Of a stretch of DNA of 64,000 nt, positions 42,433 to 51,871 are shown piece by piece. Every line of letters starts with the position of its first letter. Position 1 is the first letter of the stretch. A program made the position numbers and the translations under genes. A model generated the notes under the pieces. The model had not been told where the DNA came from. It made no database searches and saw nothing but the letters and a program-made list of their open reading frames with translations. The DNA is from Luteibacter sp. 9135 (GTDB lineage Bacteria > Pseudomonadota > Gammaproteobacteria > Xanthomonadales > Rhodanobacteraceae), in NCBI RefSeq assembly GCF_000745005.1, contig NZ_JQNB01000001.1, positions 3,465,501 through 3,529,500 on the forward strand. Reading direction: 5' to 3'.

Positions 42433-44661
42433 ATGCTCGCCACCGCTTCTCAGGCGCCTTGCCGCCTCACCGTGTCCATTCGCGCCGCCCTCATCGGCGC
42501 CCTCCTCCTCGCCGGCACCGCGCAGGCAACCGACGAGGCAGCGACGGAGGACCAGGCGCGTCACGCCGACAACGCGACCACGCTTTCCGGCGTGCAGGTC
42601 AAGGCCAACGTCACCCCGCCCACCGCCGCCTATGCCGGTGGCCAGGTCGCCCAGGGTGGCCGTTTCGGCGTGCTCGGCAACCAGGACCTGATGAACGTCC
42701 CGTTCAACATGACCAGTTACACCGACACGCTGATCCGCAACCAGCAGGCGCGTTCGCTGGGCGACGTGGTCGCCAACGATCCGTCCGTCCGCACCGGTTT
42801 CGGCTATGGCAACTTCTCGCAGACGTTCGTCATCCGCGGCTTCCAGGTCGCCAGCGACGACATCGGCTTCGACGGCCTGTACGGCATGCTGCCGCGCCAG
42901 CTGCTCGCCCCCGAGCTGGTCAACCGCGTGGAGGTGTTCAAGGGCGCCAGCGCCTTCCTCAACGGCATCAGCCCGGGCGGTTCGGCCGTCGGCGGCAACA
43001 TCAACATCGCGCCGAAGCGGGCGGAGGCCACCCCCATCACCCGCATCGGCCTGGATTGGGGCAGCGACAGCCAGACCGGCGGCAGCGTGGATATCGGCCG
43101 CCGCTTCGGCCGCAACGATGCCTTCGGCCTGCGCGTGAACGCGGTGCATCGTGACGGCAACACGGCGATCGACGGCGAGCAGCGCCGCGTCACCGCGCTG
43201 GGTGTCGCGTTCGATTTCCAGGGTGACAACCTGCGCATCACCACCGACCTGGGTTACCAGAAGCAGGTCGTCACGGGCGGCCGCGCGGTGGTCTACACCA
43301 GCGGCCTTACCTATGTGCCGCGCGCGCCCTCGGCGAAGACCAACTACGCCCAGCCGTGGTCCAACTCGTCCCTGGAAGACACCTTCGGCGTGGTGCGTGC
43401 GGAATACGACTTCACGCCGTGGCTGACGGGTTACGTCGCCGCGGGCGCGCATCACGGCAACGAGTACGGCGACTACGTGAGCCCCACGCTGCTGGACGGC
43501 AGCGGGCGCGCCACGGAATCACGTTTTACAGTGCCCTACATCGCGGACACCGCTACCGGGGAAGCCGGCTTCAACGCCAGGTTCGACGGTGATGGTGTGA
43601 GCCAGCGTGTCAATGTCAGTTTTTCTGCCCTCAATTTCCGCAAGAAGGCAGCGTATGCAAGTTCGTCCAGTAACAACGATCCACATCCGATCGATACGAA
43701 CATCTACGCCCCCACCTACGTGCCCGTGCCGAACTTCGTCTACGACATCGGCCCCATCAGCGATCCAGGCATCACCGGGCGCACCATCCTGCGCAGCCTG
43801 GCCGTGTCCGATACGTTCGGCTTCATGGACGACCGCCTCCAGGTCACCCTCGGCGCGCGCCGCCAGAAGCTGGAAGTGATCGGCTACGCCTACGCCACCG
43901 AGGTGAAGAACTCGCAGTACAGCCAGTTCGCCAACAGCCCGGTCGTCGGCGTGAACTTCCGCCTGGCCGATCATTGGTCGGTGTATGCCAACCACATCGA
44001 GGCCCTGACCCAGGGTGGCCAGGCCCCGGACGAGTTCGCTGGAAAGGAAGTTACAAATAGGGGCCAGGTGTTCGCCCCATACAAGTCCAAGCAGAACGAA
44101 CTGGGCGTGAAGTGGGACGCCGGTGAATTCGGCAGCACGCTGGCCCTGTTCCAGATCAAGCAGCCCAATGCCTATGTGGAGCCGTCCAGCAACACCTATG
44201 TGGTCAACGGCGAGCAGCGCAACCGCGGCGTGGAGTGGAGCTTCTTCGGCGAGCCCGTAACGGGCCTGCGCCTGCTGGGCGGCGCGAACTACATCCAGCC
44301 CCAGCAGACCGGTACGCAGGACGGCATCAACGAAGGCAAGGACTCCGTCGGCACGCCACGTTTCCAGGCCAACCTGGGCGCGGAGTGGGATATTCCCAAC
44401 ACACCGGACGTGACGCTGAGCGCGCGCGCCGTGCGGACCGGCAAGCAGTACCTGGACAACGCCAACACGCTCACGTTGCCGGCATGGACCACCTACGACG
44501 TCGGCGCACGGACCACCACGCACCTGGAAGGTGTGCCGGTGACCTTCCGGCTGACCGTGCAGAACCTCGCCAACAAGGGCTACTGGGCCACGTCCAACGG
44601 CGGATACCTCAGCCAGGGCGCACCGCGCACGTTCCTGGTATCGGCTTCCTTCGACCTGTAA
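42433..44661 (+). CDS. TonB-dependent siderophore receptor
   Basis: 742 residues. Signal peptide to about 35 (ALIGALLLAGTAQA), then a TonB-box-like TLSGVQVKA, plug domain (DVVANDPSVRTGFGYGNFSQTFVIRGF), and the 22-strand barrel; the protein ends in a hydrophobic FLVSASFDL. The segment QLLAPELVNRVEVFKGASAFLNGISPGGSAVGGNIN is typical of FhuE/FecA-like catechol or hydroxamate siderophore receptors. No iron ABC genes are adjacent, and the ligand is unknown. Confidence 0.93.
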   Translation: MLATASQAPCRLTVSIRAALIGALLLAGTAQATDEAATEDQARHADNATTLSGVQVKANVTPPTAAYAGGQVAQGGRFGVLGNQDLMNVPFNMTSYTDTLIRNQQARSLGDVVANDPSVRTGFGYGNFSQTFVIRGFQVASDDIGFDGLYGMLPRQLLAPELVNRVEVFKGASAFLNGISPGGSAVGGNINIAPKRAEATPITRIGLDWGSDSQTGGSVDIGRRFGRNDAFGLRVNAVHRDGNTAIDGEQRRVTALGVAFDFQGDNLRITTDLGYQKQVVTGGRAVVYTSGLTYVPRAPSAKTNYAQPWSNSSLEDTFGVVRAEYDFTPWLTGYVAAGAHHGNEYGDYVSPTLLDGSGRATESRFTVPYIADTATGEAGFNARFDGDGVSQRVNVSFSALNFRKKAAYASSSSNNDPHPIDTNIYAPTYVPVPNFVYDIGPISDPGITGRTILRSLAVSDTFGFMDDRLQVTLGARRQKLEVIGYAYATEVKNSQYSQFANSPVVGVNFRLADHWSVYANHIEALTQGGQAPDEFAGKEVTNRGQVFAPYKSKQNELGVKWDAGEFGSTLALFQIKQPNAYVEPSSNTYVVNGEQRNRGVEWSFFGEPVTGLRLLGGANYIQPQQTGTQDGINEGKDSVGTPRFQANLGAEWDIPNTPDVTLSARAVRTGKQYLDNANTLTLPAWTTYDVGARTTTHLEGVPVTFRLTVQNLANKGYWATSNGGYLSQGAPRTFLVSASFDL

Positions 44662-44839
44662 CCGTTTCGGCCGAAACCTTTCCGAATCTCTCCGTTCCGG
44701 AGCACACGGCGTCCGAACGCTGACGTACGATGCGACCATCGTCACAGATCGGCTGTCCGCCCGGGCCGCGTTGGAAGGATCGACATCCCGCCGACGCCCG
44801 CGCCGTTATGCTGCGGGCCGAGCCACCGGGAGAGGGAAG

Positions 44840-45121
44840 ATGGAGCAGGACCAGGACATGGCGACCTACACCATGGGCGACATCATCGTCGATGCCGTCA
44901 CCATGAACGAAGCCGCGGTGTGCGGCGACCTCGACGAGAGTCGCCGTCGCGCACGCCGCATCGCCTTCCTCGCGGCGCCCGAAGGCCTTACCGGCATCGC
45001 CGAGGCGGCGAACGTATTGCTCTGCCTCCTTGGGCCCTCCGGCACCGAACCGCGGCCGGGGTTCGGTGCGGCGATGGTCGCGGTGTCCACGGAGATAGAC
45101 CGTGCTTTCGGCGAAGGTTGA
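44840..45121 (+). CDS. Hypothetical small protein
   Basis: 93 residues from ATG 44840, with an excellent ribosome site (GAGAGGGAAG). Hydrophilic at first (MEQDQDMATYTMGDIIVDAV), then LLCLLGPSGTEPRPGFGAAMVAVSTEID. There is one possible short hydrophobic segment near LTGIAEAANVLLCLLG. The family is not recognised. It lies between the two TonB receptors. Confidence 0.55.
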   Translation: MEQDQDMATYTMGDIIVDAVTMNEAAVCGDLDESRRRARRIAFLAAPEGLTGIAEAANVLLCLLGPSGTEPRPGFGAAMVAVSTEIDRAFGEG

Positions 45122-45478
45122 GTCGGATCGACGTCCTTCAGCGCATAAACATGCGGTCGTAATTATTTGAGTAATTTCTAGGAATGATTCGTAGGAAAAA
45201 CGCCCGATTTGCGTGAAATGAAGGTCAAACAGGCCATTTCACGCGTTATTCGTGCGCAAGTGCCCATACCCATGCGGATTTTCCGCCGCTCCCTGGCTTG
45301 ACCCTTTTCAATTGTTACGCCAATGTTGCGCCAAGCCGCTCAGTGACGCGGTGCAACATTGCCATGCTGTCGATGCCGCACGTTCGGGGGAATGCGCGGC
45401 ACCACATCGCAGTCATGGTGGTTTCGGCCTTCGGTCGATTTCCGGCCCTTCAAGGGCCCATCTGGGGAAGCTTCGTCC
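45122..45478 (+). other. Leader/regulatory region of the Oar-like receptor with two inverted repeats
   Basis: 357 bases without a gene. IR-1: GCGTGAAATG (45211-45220) and CATTTCACGC (45235-45244), perfect ten-base arms with a 14-base spacer. IR-2: CAATGTTGCGCC (45321-45332) and GGTGCAACATTG (45350-45361), 12-base arms with one mismatch. The first 180 bases are noticeably more AT-rich than the flanks. Both could be operators or RNA stems. Confidence 0.6.
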
Positions 45479-48400
45479 ATGACTTCACGCTACATCACCT
45501 CGTCGCGCGTGCTGCGCCATACCGCACTGGCGGTCGCCCTGGCCGTAGGCTTCGGTAGCGCCGGCACCGCCTTCGCGCAGTCGACCACCGGCTCCATCTT
45601 CGGTCAGGCCACGCCGGGCAGTACCGTGCAGGCATCAGGCAGCACGGGTATCACCCGCGAAGTCACCGTGGGCCAGGATGGCCGCTACCGCATCGGCAGC
45701 CTGCCGCTGGGCAGCTACACGGTCAACGTGATGCAGGATGGCAAGGTCGTCGATTCCCGCAAGGATGTAGGCCTCACCGTCGGTGCCGGCTCGGAGGTGT
45801 CCTTCGCCGGTGCCGCCGCGGCCAGCAACGCCCAGGCCCTGGACTCGGTCACGGTATCGGCCAATGCGCTGCCGGCGATCGACGTGTCGTCCGTGGATTC
45901 GCGCACCGTCATCACCTCCGAGCAGCTGGCCCGCCTGCCGCTGGGCCGTAGTGCCGAAGCCATCGCGCTGCTGGCGCCCGGTGTCGTCACGGGCTCGGGC
46001 GATTTCGGCCGCGTGGTTTCGTTCGGCGGTGCCGGCGTGTCGGAGAACGCGTATTACATCAACGGCTTCAGCACCTCCGACCCGCTGAAGAACCTGGGTG
46101 GCGTGTCGCTGCCCTACGGCGCGATCGACCAGCAGGAAGTCTATACCGGCGGCTACAGCGCCATGTACGGCCGCTCCGATGGCGGCGTCATCAGCCAGGT
46201 CGGCAAGCGCGGCACCAACGAGTGGCACTTCGGCGCGCAGGTGCTGTGGGAGCCGAAGTTCGCCCGCTCCACCCTCGGCAGTCAGTATTTCCCCGATGGC
46301 GCATTGCCGGAAGGCTACAGCTACACCGATCCGTCGCTGGCCGGTTCGATCTACCGCAACCGCCAGGGCAATACGCAGTGGACCCGCACCGTCAGCGGTT
46401 ATGTCGGTGGTCCGCTGATCAAGGACAAGCTGTATCTCTTCGTGGCCGCGGAAACGGAGAAGACCGAGGGCACGTCCAGCAACACCGCGATCGCCAACCC
46501 GATCGCCAACAACCACTACACCTATAACCTGCCGAAGTACTACGCCAAGCTCGACTGGAACATCAACGACGCCAACATCCTTGAGTTGACCGGCATCCGT
46601 TCCAATGACGAGCGCAGCGGCGCGTACTACAACTACGACTACGCCACACGCAAGGCCGGGCCATTCACCGGCACGTACCCCAACAGCACCAAGGACGCGT
46701 CGAAGTACGCGATCGCCAAGTACACCAGCTACATCACCGACGACCTCACGTTCTCGGCCACCTACGGCAAGAGCCGCACCGACGACCTGGTGAACAACCC
46801 CGGCGATGACGGCATCACGCCGTTCATCAATCGCCCCGACCTGCAGGATCCGGCGGCGAACGGCGGCACGCCGATCTCGAACGGCGCCACCACCACGACC
46901 AAGAACGCACCCGACGCGAACAGCAAGACGCACGGCCTGCGCGCGGACCTCGAATGGCAGGTCGGCGACCACCGGCTTACCGGCGGCATCGACAACATGA
47001 AGTTCAACGGCCACAACGAAGGCCAGACGACGACCGGCCCCGGTTACTACTATCGCTATCGCCAGACCAGTGCACCGGATCAGGCCATTTCGGAAAGCCT
47101 GGGCGTGGGCGCGCCGGGTGGCGATGGTTATTTCGTCGACAAGCAGATATTCAGCACCATCACCAGCATGGCGGTCGACCAGAAAGCGTATTACCTGGAA
47201 GACAAGTGGCAGGTGTCGGACCGGTTCCTGCTCACGTTCGGCCTGCGCAACGACAAGTTCAAGAACTACAACAACAACCACAAGGTGTATGTCGATAGCG
47301 GCAACCAGTGGGCGCCGCGCCTGGGCGCGTCGTGGGACGTCTTCGGCGACTCTTCGCTGAAGGTGTACGGCAACCTCGGCCGCTACTACCTCGCGCTGCC
47401 CAACAGCGTGGCGATCCGCGGCGCGTCCTCGTCGACCTATACGGATGAGTACTTCACCTATACCGGTATCGATCCGGTCGGCAACCCGACGGGCCTCACC
47501 GCCCTGGGCCCCGGCCCCGTCTCGTCGGGTGGCGAATACGGCCAGGCCAACGATCCGAAGTCGATCACCGCCACCGACCTGAAGTCGCAGTACCAGGACG
47601 AAGCCATCCTCGGCTTCGACAAGACGCTGGGCGACCAGTGGGTGGGCGGCGTGAAGCTGACCTACCGCAAGCTGCAGACCGCCATCGACGACGTGTGCGA
47701 CACCGGCAGGATTGCCGACAAGCTGCAGACCGAGGGTGTCGACCCGGCCAGCGTGACGATCCCCGGCTGCGTCATCTTCAATCCGGGCGAGACCAACACG
47801 TTCAGCCTGGCCAATGCTGACGGTAACGGCCGCACGCGCGTGCGCATGTCCACCGACGACTGGGGCTTCACCTCCGGCGCCAAGCGCAAGTACTACGCGC
47901 TGGACATGTACATGGAGCACCCGTTCGACGGCAAGTGGGCGTTCCGCGCCGACTACACGTTCTCCAGGAGCTACGGCAACACGGAAGGACAGGTCAAGTC
48001 GGATATCGGCCAGGACGACATCTCCAAGACCCAGGACTGGGATTCCAAGGAACTGATGATCCACAGCAACGGTTTGCTCGCCAACGACCGTACGCACCAG
48101 TTCAAGGCCTACGGTTCCTACCAGCTGACCCCGGAATGGATGTTCTCCGGTTCCATGCGGCTCACCTCCGGCGCGCCGCGCTCGTGCCTGGGCTACTTCG
48201 GCCCGGACGACAGCGATCCGATCGGATACGGCTCGGCGTATCACTCGTGCGCCGGCAAGTTGTTCGCCCCGGGCGACACGCGCCTGCCCTGGGTGAAGCA
48301 GCTGGACCTGGCGGTCGAATACCGCCCGTCGTTCGCGGACCACAAGCTGGCCTTCGGCCTGTCGGTGTTCAACGTGACCAACGAGCGCAAGCCGCTGCTC

Positions 48401-48511
48401 GTGGACTCCACCTACGAAGACGACAAGTTCACCGTGTCCAACACGTATGGCGCCGGCATCTATTACCAGTCGCCCCGCTACGCGCGCCTCACGGCCACGT
48501 ACGACTTCTGA
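45479..48511 (+). CDS. Oar-like TonB-dependent receptor with carboxypeptidase regulatory-like domain
   Basis: 1010 residues from ATG 45479. Signal peptide to about 34, then a CarboxypepD_reg-like domain (TPGSTVQASGSTGITREVTVGQDGRYRIGSLPLGSYTVNV), a plug, and a long barrel that ends in RLTATYDF. The order is that of the Oar/SusC-like OMPs common in Xanthomonadales. The substrate may be peptide or carbohydrate, which is not decidable. The 357-base leader suggests regulation. Confidence 0.9.
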   Translation: MTSRYITSSRVLRHTALAVALAVGFGSAGTAFAQSTTGSIFGQATPGSTVQASGSTGITREVTVGQDGRYRIGSLPLGSYTVNVMQDGKVVDSRKDVGLTVGAGSEVSFAGAAAASNAQALDSVTVSANALPAIDVSSVDSRTVITSEQLARLPLGRSAEAIALLAPGVVTGSGDFGRVVSFGGAGVSENAYYINGFSTSDPLKNLGGVSLPYGAIDQQEVYTGGYSAMYGRSDGGVISQVGKRGTNEWHFGAQVLWEPKFARSTLGSQYFPDGALPEGYSYTDPSLAGSIYRNRQGNTQWTRTVSGYVGGPLIKDKLYLFVAAETEKTEGTSSNTAIANPIANNHYTYNLPKYYAKLDWNINDANILELTGIRSNDERSGAYYNYDYATRKAGPFTGTYPNSTKDASKYAIAKYTSYITDDLTFSATYGKSRTDDLVNNPGDDGITPFINRPDLQDPAANGGTPISNGATTTTKNAPDANSKTHGLRADLEWQVGDHRLTGGIDNMKFNGHNEGQTTTGPGYYYRYRQTSAPDQAISESLGVGAPGGDGYFVDKQIFSTITSMAVDQKAYYLEDKWQVSDRFLLTFGLRNDKFKNYNNNHKVYVDSGNQWAPRLGASWDVFGDSSLKVYGNLGRYYLALPNSVAIRGASSSTYTDEYFTYTGIDPVGNPTGLTALGPGPVSSGGEYGQANDPKSITATDLKSQYQDEAILGFDKTLGDQWVGGVKLTYRKLQTAIDDVCDTGRIADKLQTEGVDPASVTIPGCVIFNPGETNTFSLANADGNGRTRVRMSTDDWGFTSGAKRKYYALDMYMEHPFDGKWAFRADYTFSRSYGNTEGQVKSDIGQDDISKTQDWDSKELMIHSNGLLANDRTHQFKAYGSYQLTPEWMFSGSMRLTSGAPRSCLGYFGPDDSDPIGYGSAYHSCAGKLFAPGDTRLPWVKQLDLAVEYRPSFADHKLAFGLSVFNVTNERKPLLVDSTYEDDKFTVSNTYGAGIYYQSPRYARLTATYDF

Positions 48512-48575
48512 CGCCACACCACGCATAACAAGAAACGACACAGGCCACGGATGGCTTCCATTGCAGTCTCCCCCT

Positions 48576-48605
48576 CGCCGCCGTGCCGAACGGTGGCGCT
48601 TTTTT
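48576..48605 (+). terminator. Intrinsic terminator after the Oar-like receptor
   Basis: CGCCGCCGT, loop GCCGA, ACGGTGGCG, then CTTTTTT. The nine-base stem has one G-T wobble. It separates the receptor from the convergent response-regulator gene. Confidence 0.85.
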
Positions 48606-48608
48606 GCG

Positions 48609-49388
48609 TCAGGCGCCGGCGTCGCCCCGTGGGGACACCAGCCGCATGAACGATGCCTGCTGGTAGCGGCTCATGCGCAGCTTCTGGCCGGTATCCATCG
48701 TGACCACGTGGTAGCCGTTGAACCATGGCTGGATGGTGCTGACCCGGGCGACGTTGATGATGGCGGACCGATGGATACGGGCGAACCGCCGCGGGTCGAG
48801 GCGTTCCGCCAGGGTGGCCATCGTCTCGCGCATTTCGTACTCGCACGAGGCCAGGTGCAGCCGCACCGTGTTGCGTGAGGCCTTGATCCAGACGATATCG
48901 TCGACATCGACCAGGGTGATGTGCTCGTCCACGCGGACCGGAAGACGCTGCAGGTAATCCTTCCGCTCGCGTAGCGCGTCCAGCACATCCTGCATGTCCG
49001 GCACCGCGGCCGCGCCCCGGCGCGCGTGCAGGCGGGCCTTCGCGCGGCGCAGCGTCTCGGCGAAGCGGTCGCGACTGAACGGCTTCACCAGATAATCGAC
49101 GGCATGCGCCTCGAACGCGCGCACGGCATAGTGCTCGAACGCGGTGACGAAGACGGTGGCCGGCATGCGCGATGCGCCGATGGTTCCCACCACGTCCATG
49201 CCCGTCATGCCCGGCATCTGGATGTCGAGGAACACCAGGTCCGGTGACTGCTCCCGGATGGCACGCGCGGCAGACAAACCGTCGCCGCACTCGCCGACGA
49301 TCTCGATCTCGGCATCATCGCGGAGCAACCGCGCGATCGCATGCCGGGCCAGCGGTTCGTCGTCCACCACCAGCGTCGCGATGCTCAT
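48609..49388 (-). CDS. LytTR-family response regulator
   Basis: 259 residues. Receiver with the phospho-Asp in PDLVFLDIQMPGMTG and lysine in DYLVKPFSRDRF. The LytTR DNA-binding domain follows (RVDEHITLVDVDDIVWIKASRNTVRLHL and RRFARIHRSAIINVARVSTIQPWFNG). It pairs with the kinase upstream, and the stop/start overlap by ATGA. The pair may respond to the cell envelope; the regulon is unknown. Confidence 0.93.
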   Translation of the reverse strand: MSIATLVVDDEPLARHAIARLLRDDAEIEIVGECGDGLSAARAIREQSPDLVFLDIQMPGMTGMDVVGTIGASRMPATVFVTAFEHYAVRAFEAHAVDYLVKPFSRDRFAETLRRAKARLHARRGAAAVPDMQDVLDALRERKDYLQRLPVRVDEHITLVDVDDIVWIKASRNTVRLHLASCEYEMRETMATLAERLDPRRFARIHRSAIINVARVSTIQPWFNGYHVVTMDTGQKLRMSRYQQASFMRLVSPRGDAGA

Positions 49389-50500
49389 GCGGGCATGATC
49401 TCGGGCATGTCGTCGGCGTCGTCCAGGTCGCGATAAGGCAAGTGGATACGGCAGGCCACGCCGCGCGGCCAGATCATGTCCAGGCGCAGTCCAGCAGCGT
49501 CGCCATACAGCTCGCGCAGCCGCAGCGCGGTGTTGCGCAGGCCGATGCCGTGACCGGACGCCGGTGCATCCGGACCGGTCCGCTCCAGGGTGCTGTTGTG
49601 GTTGCGCACCTCGATCACCAGGCTGTCGCCTTCATGCCGGATGTCGACCTCGACCCGGTCGTCGCCCACCTGCTCGCCGATCCCGTAGCGGATCGCGTTC
49701 TCGACGATGGGTTGCAGGATCAGGCTGGGTACCGCGCACTCCACCGTATCGGGCTGCACGTAGATCCGCGTGGACAACCGGTCCTTGAAGCGCATCTGCT
49801 GGATGCCGAGGTAGAGATCCAGCAGGACCAGTTCGCGCCGCAGCGTGATTTCCTGGCCGTCCTGGTCTTCGAGGAACGCCCGCAACAGGTCGCTCAGGCG
49901 GATCAGCATGTCCTCGGCGGACAGCGCGTCCTCGCGCAACAGCGTGGCGATCGCGTGCAGCGTGTTGAACAGGAAATGCGGCTGTAGCTGCGATTTCAGT
50001 GCGTGCAGTCGCGACTGGGCCAGCTCGCTGGCAAGGCGGCTGGCCTCGATCTCGCGCCGGGTTTTTTCCTCATGCAGCTGCACGCTCTGCTGGATCGCCA
50101 GCAAGGCCCAGTAGGTGAACAGCCCCGTGCCCATGTGCCGGGTGAACTGGTGCAGCTGCTCACCCAGGCCGCTGGGCTCGAAGAACGTGGACGCCACCGC
50201 GCCGATCAGCATGGACAGGAAGGTGACGACGATGCTGGCCAGCGCATGGATGCCGACCCCGCGCAGGCGGGACGCGGGGTCGAAGCGGTAACGCGCGGCG
50301 AGGCGGAAGACCAGCGGCGCCAGCGCCGCCCAGCTGTACCACTGAATCAGCGACCAGCGCAGGTAGGTAACGGCATCGAACCCGTGACTGTCCAGGTCGT
50401 CGTGGATGGAGCGCTGCACGGCGAACACCACCGCCACCACGGTCCATACCCCCAGGTAGCGGCCCAGGCCGATGTCGAGGGTTCCAAGGCGGACCTTCAT
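49385..50500 (-). CDS. LytS/YehU-type sensor histidine kinase
   Basis: 371 residues from ATG 50500; 15 codons upstream there is another in-frame start. About four membrane segments (for example YLGVWTVVAVVFAV, ALASIVVTFLSMLIGAV) are followed by a coiled linker and the histidine-kinase core with H in LQPHFLFNTLHAI and an ATP-binding region (VENAIRYGIGEQ, GHGIGLRN). This is the His_kinase family that works with LytTR regulators. The gene overlaps its partner by four bases. Confidence 0.92.
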   Translation of the reverse strand: MKVRLGTLDIGLGRYLGVWTVVAVVFAVQRSIHDDLDSHGFDAVTYLRWSLIQWYSWAALAPLVFRLAARYRFDPASRLRGVGIHALASIVVTFLSMLIGAVASTFFEPSGLGEQLHQFTRHMGTGLFTYWALLAIQQSVQLHEEKTRREIEASRLASELAQSRLHALKSQLQPHFLFNTLHAIATLLREDALSAEDMLIRLSDLLRAFLEDQDGQEITLRRELVLLDLYLGIQQMRFKDRLSTRIYVQPDTVECAVPSLILQPIVENAIRYGIGEQVGDDRVEVDIRHEGDSLVIEVRNHNSTLERTGPDAPASGHGIGLRNTALRLRELYGDAAGLRLDMIWPRGVACRIHLPYRDLDDADDMPEIMPA

Positions 50501-50671
50501 GGCGATATCCACGGAAAAGAGGGCCCAGTCTTGGACGCCGCGCAACGTGCGTCAACGCCGGTGTGCACCGGCTACGATTCGTCCGCGCGCGGCGACGATT
50601 CGTCCCGCAGCGCTACGCAAACGACCGCGCAAGCGCTCTGCTTCAGGCCAACACCACGCCGGAGCTGCCCC

Positions 50672-51025
50672 ATGTCGTCCTTCCGTATCGCGCTCGTCTG
50701 CGTCATCGTCCTCGTCGCCCTGCCCGCGGCCGCCGTCGAATCGCCCGCTCGCGTCTCCGCGTCGCGCCTGTTCACCGTGGTCAACGCCACCTTCGACACC
50801 GCTACCGCGCTGGACGTCGCGCCGGCGGGTAGCGGCGCCTTCGCCGAGCTGCCGCTGGACCCGCCCCTCCAGGGCGGACGCACCGACGCCACGGTGCGGC
50901 TACCCGCCGGCGACTGCCTGCGCGACTTCCGGGTGACCTTTCGCAACGGGGCCGCCTTGACGTTCCCCGGTATCGATGTATGCCGGGGCAGCGGCCTGCG
51001 CCTGGATGCAGGACGGCGTGGCTGA
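50672..51025 (+). CDS. Small secreted protein, unknown
   Basis: 117 residues from ATG 50672, with a signal peptide (LVCVIVLVALPAAAV). The mature domain is beta-rich, with two cysteines (DCLRDF, DVCRGS) that may form a disulfide. GGAGCTGCCCC precedes the start. No family is recognised. Confidence 0.65.
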   Translation: MSSFRIALVCVIVLVALPAAAVESPARVSASRLFTVVNATFDTATALDVAPAGSGAFAELPLDPPLQGGRTDATVRLPAGDCLRDFRVTFRNGAALTFPGIDVCRGSGLRLDAGRRG

Positions 51026-51034
51026 CCGTCGCCC

Positions 51035-51790
51035 CTAGGCTTCGACGACGGCCACGCCTGCCTGGGCCAGTGCGCGGCGTAGCGTATCCGGCGCGGCGTC
51101 ATCGATTACCACACTCTGGGCCATGTCGATGCCGCCGATGACATAGGGCGACGCCGCGCCGAGTTTTTCGGTGGATGCCAGCACGACCACCTCGGCAGCC
51201 CGTGCCGCGAGCGCACGCTTCACATAGGCCTCCTCGAGGTCGCCCGTGCTGAAGCCCTCGGTGGGATGCACGCCGGTGACGCCCATGAAATACGTGTCCG
51301 CGCGGATGTGTGCCATCGCCTCGATGGCGGCGGCGCCGACGGTGACCACGGAATGCTTGAACAGCCGACCGCCGATCAGCACCACCTCGATGCGGGGGTG
51401 TGCGGCCAGGGCCACGGCGACGCTGGGACTATGCGTCACTACGGTGGCCTCCAGCGTGGGCGGAAGAGAGCGCGCCATCTCGACGCAGGTCGTGCCGCCA
51501 TCGAGGATCACGACGTGCCCGGGCAGGATCATGCGGGCAGCGCGGACGGCGATGGCTCGCTTCACGTCCATCTGGATGTCCTGCCTCTGCACGAAGTCGC
51601 CCATGGCCGCGGACGCCGGCAGGGCCCCGCCGTGCACGCGCTGCAGAAGGCCTTCCGCGGCCAGTTCCCGCAGGTCACGACGCACCGTGTCCTCGGACAC
51701 GCCGAAGGTGTCGCTCAGGGTCTTGGCGATCACCTGTCCGTCCCGCTGGAGGGCGGCGAGGATGGCCCGTTTGCGATGGGTCGTCAGCAT
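51035..51790 (-). CDS. DeoR-family transcriptional regulator
   Basis: 251 residues from ATG 51790 (ATG 51808 and 51814 are alternatives that would run through the operator-like repeats). The DeoR HTH is KRAILAALQRDGQVIAKTLSDTFGVSEDTVRRDLREL, followed by a sugar-phosphate-binding (ISOCOT-like) domain with HGGALP and VILDGGTTCVEMA. It is divergent from nudK. The ligand is likely a phosphorylated sugar, by family. Confidence 0.92.
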   Translation of the reverse strand: MLTTHRKRAILAALQRDGQVIAKTLSDTFGVSEDTVRRDLRELAAEGLLQRVHGGALPASAAMGDFVQRQDIQMDVKRAIAVRAARMILPGHVVILDGGTTCVEMARSLPPTLEATVVTHSPSVAVALAAHPRIEVVLIGGRLFKHSVVTVGAAAIEAMAHIRADTYFMGVTGVHPTEGFSTGDLEEAYVKRALAARAAEVVVLASTEKLGAASPYVIGGIDMAQSVVIDDAAPDTLRRALAQAGVAVVEA

Positions 51791-51793
51791 GGT

Positions 51794-51832
51794 TTGCACG
51801 AACTTCATTGACATTGCACGAAACTGCACGTT
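51794..51832. promoter_or_regulatory. Phased direct repeats in the deoR-type/nudK gap
   Basis: TTGCACGAA occurs at 51794-51802 and 51814-51822, and CTGCACGTT at 51824-51832. The spacing is 20 and 10 bases, so all three sit on the same face of the helix. DeoR regulators usually bind direct repeats, so this is a candidate operator. Read on the minus strand the repeated core is CGTGCA. Confidence 0.55.
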
Positions 51833-51871
51833 ACCGTACCCACTCCTTGTTGTCGAGTCCCAGGAGCGCCC

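Noticed and set aside
45635..48541. A 968-codon open frame opposite the Oar-like receptor
   Set aside because: It is the shadow of a clear receptor gene with signal peptide and barrel; no family character.
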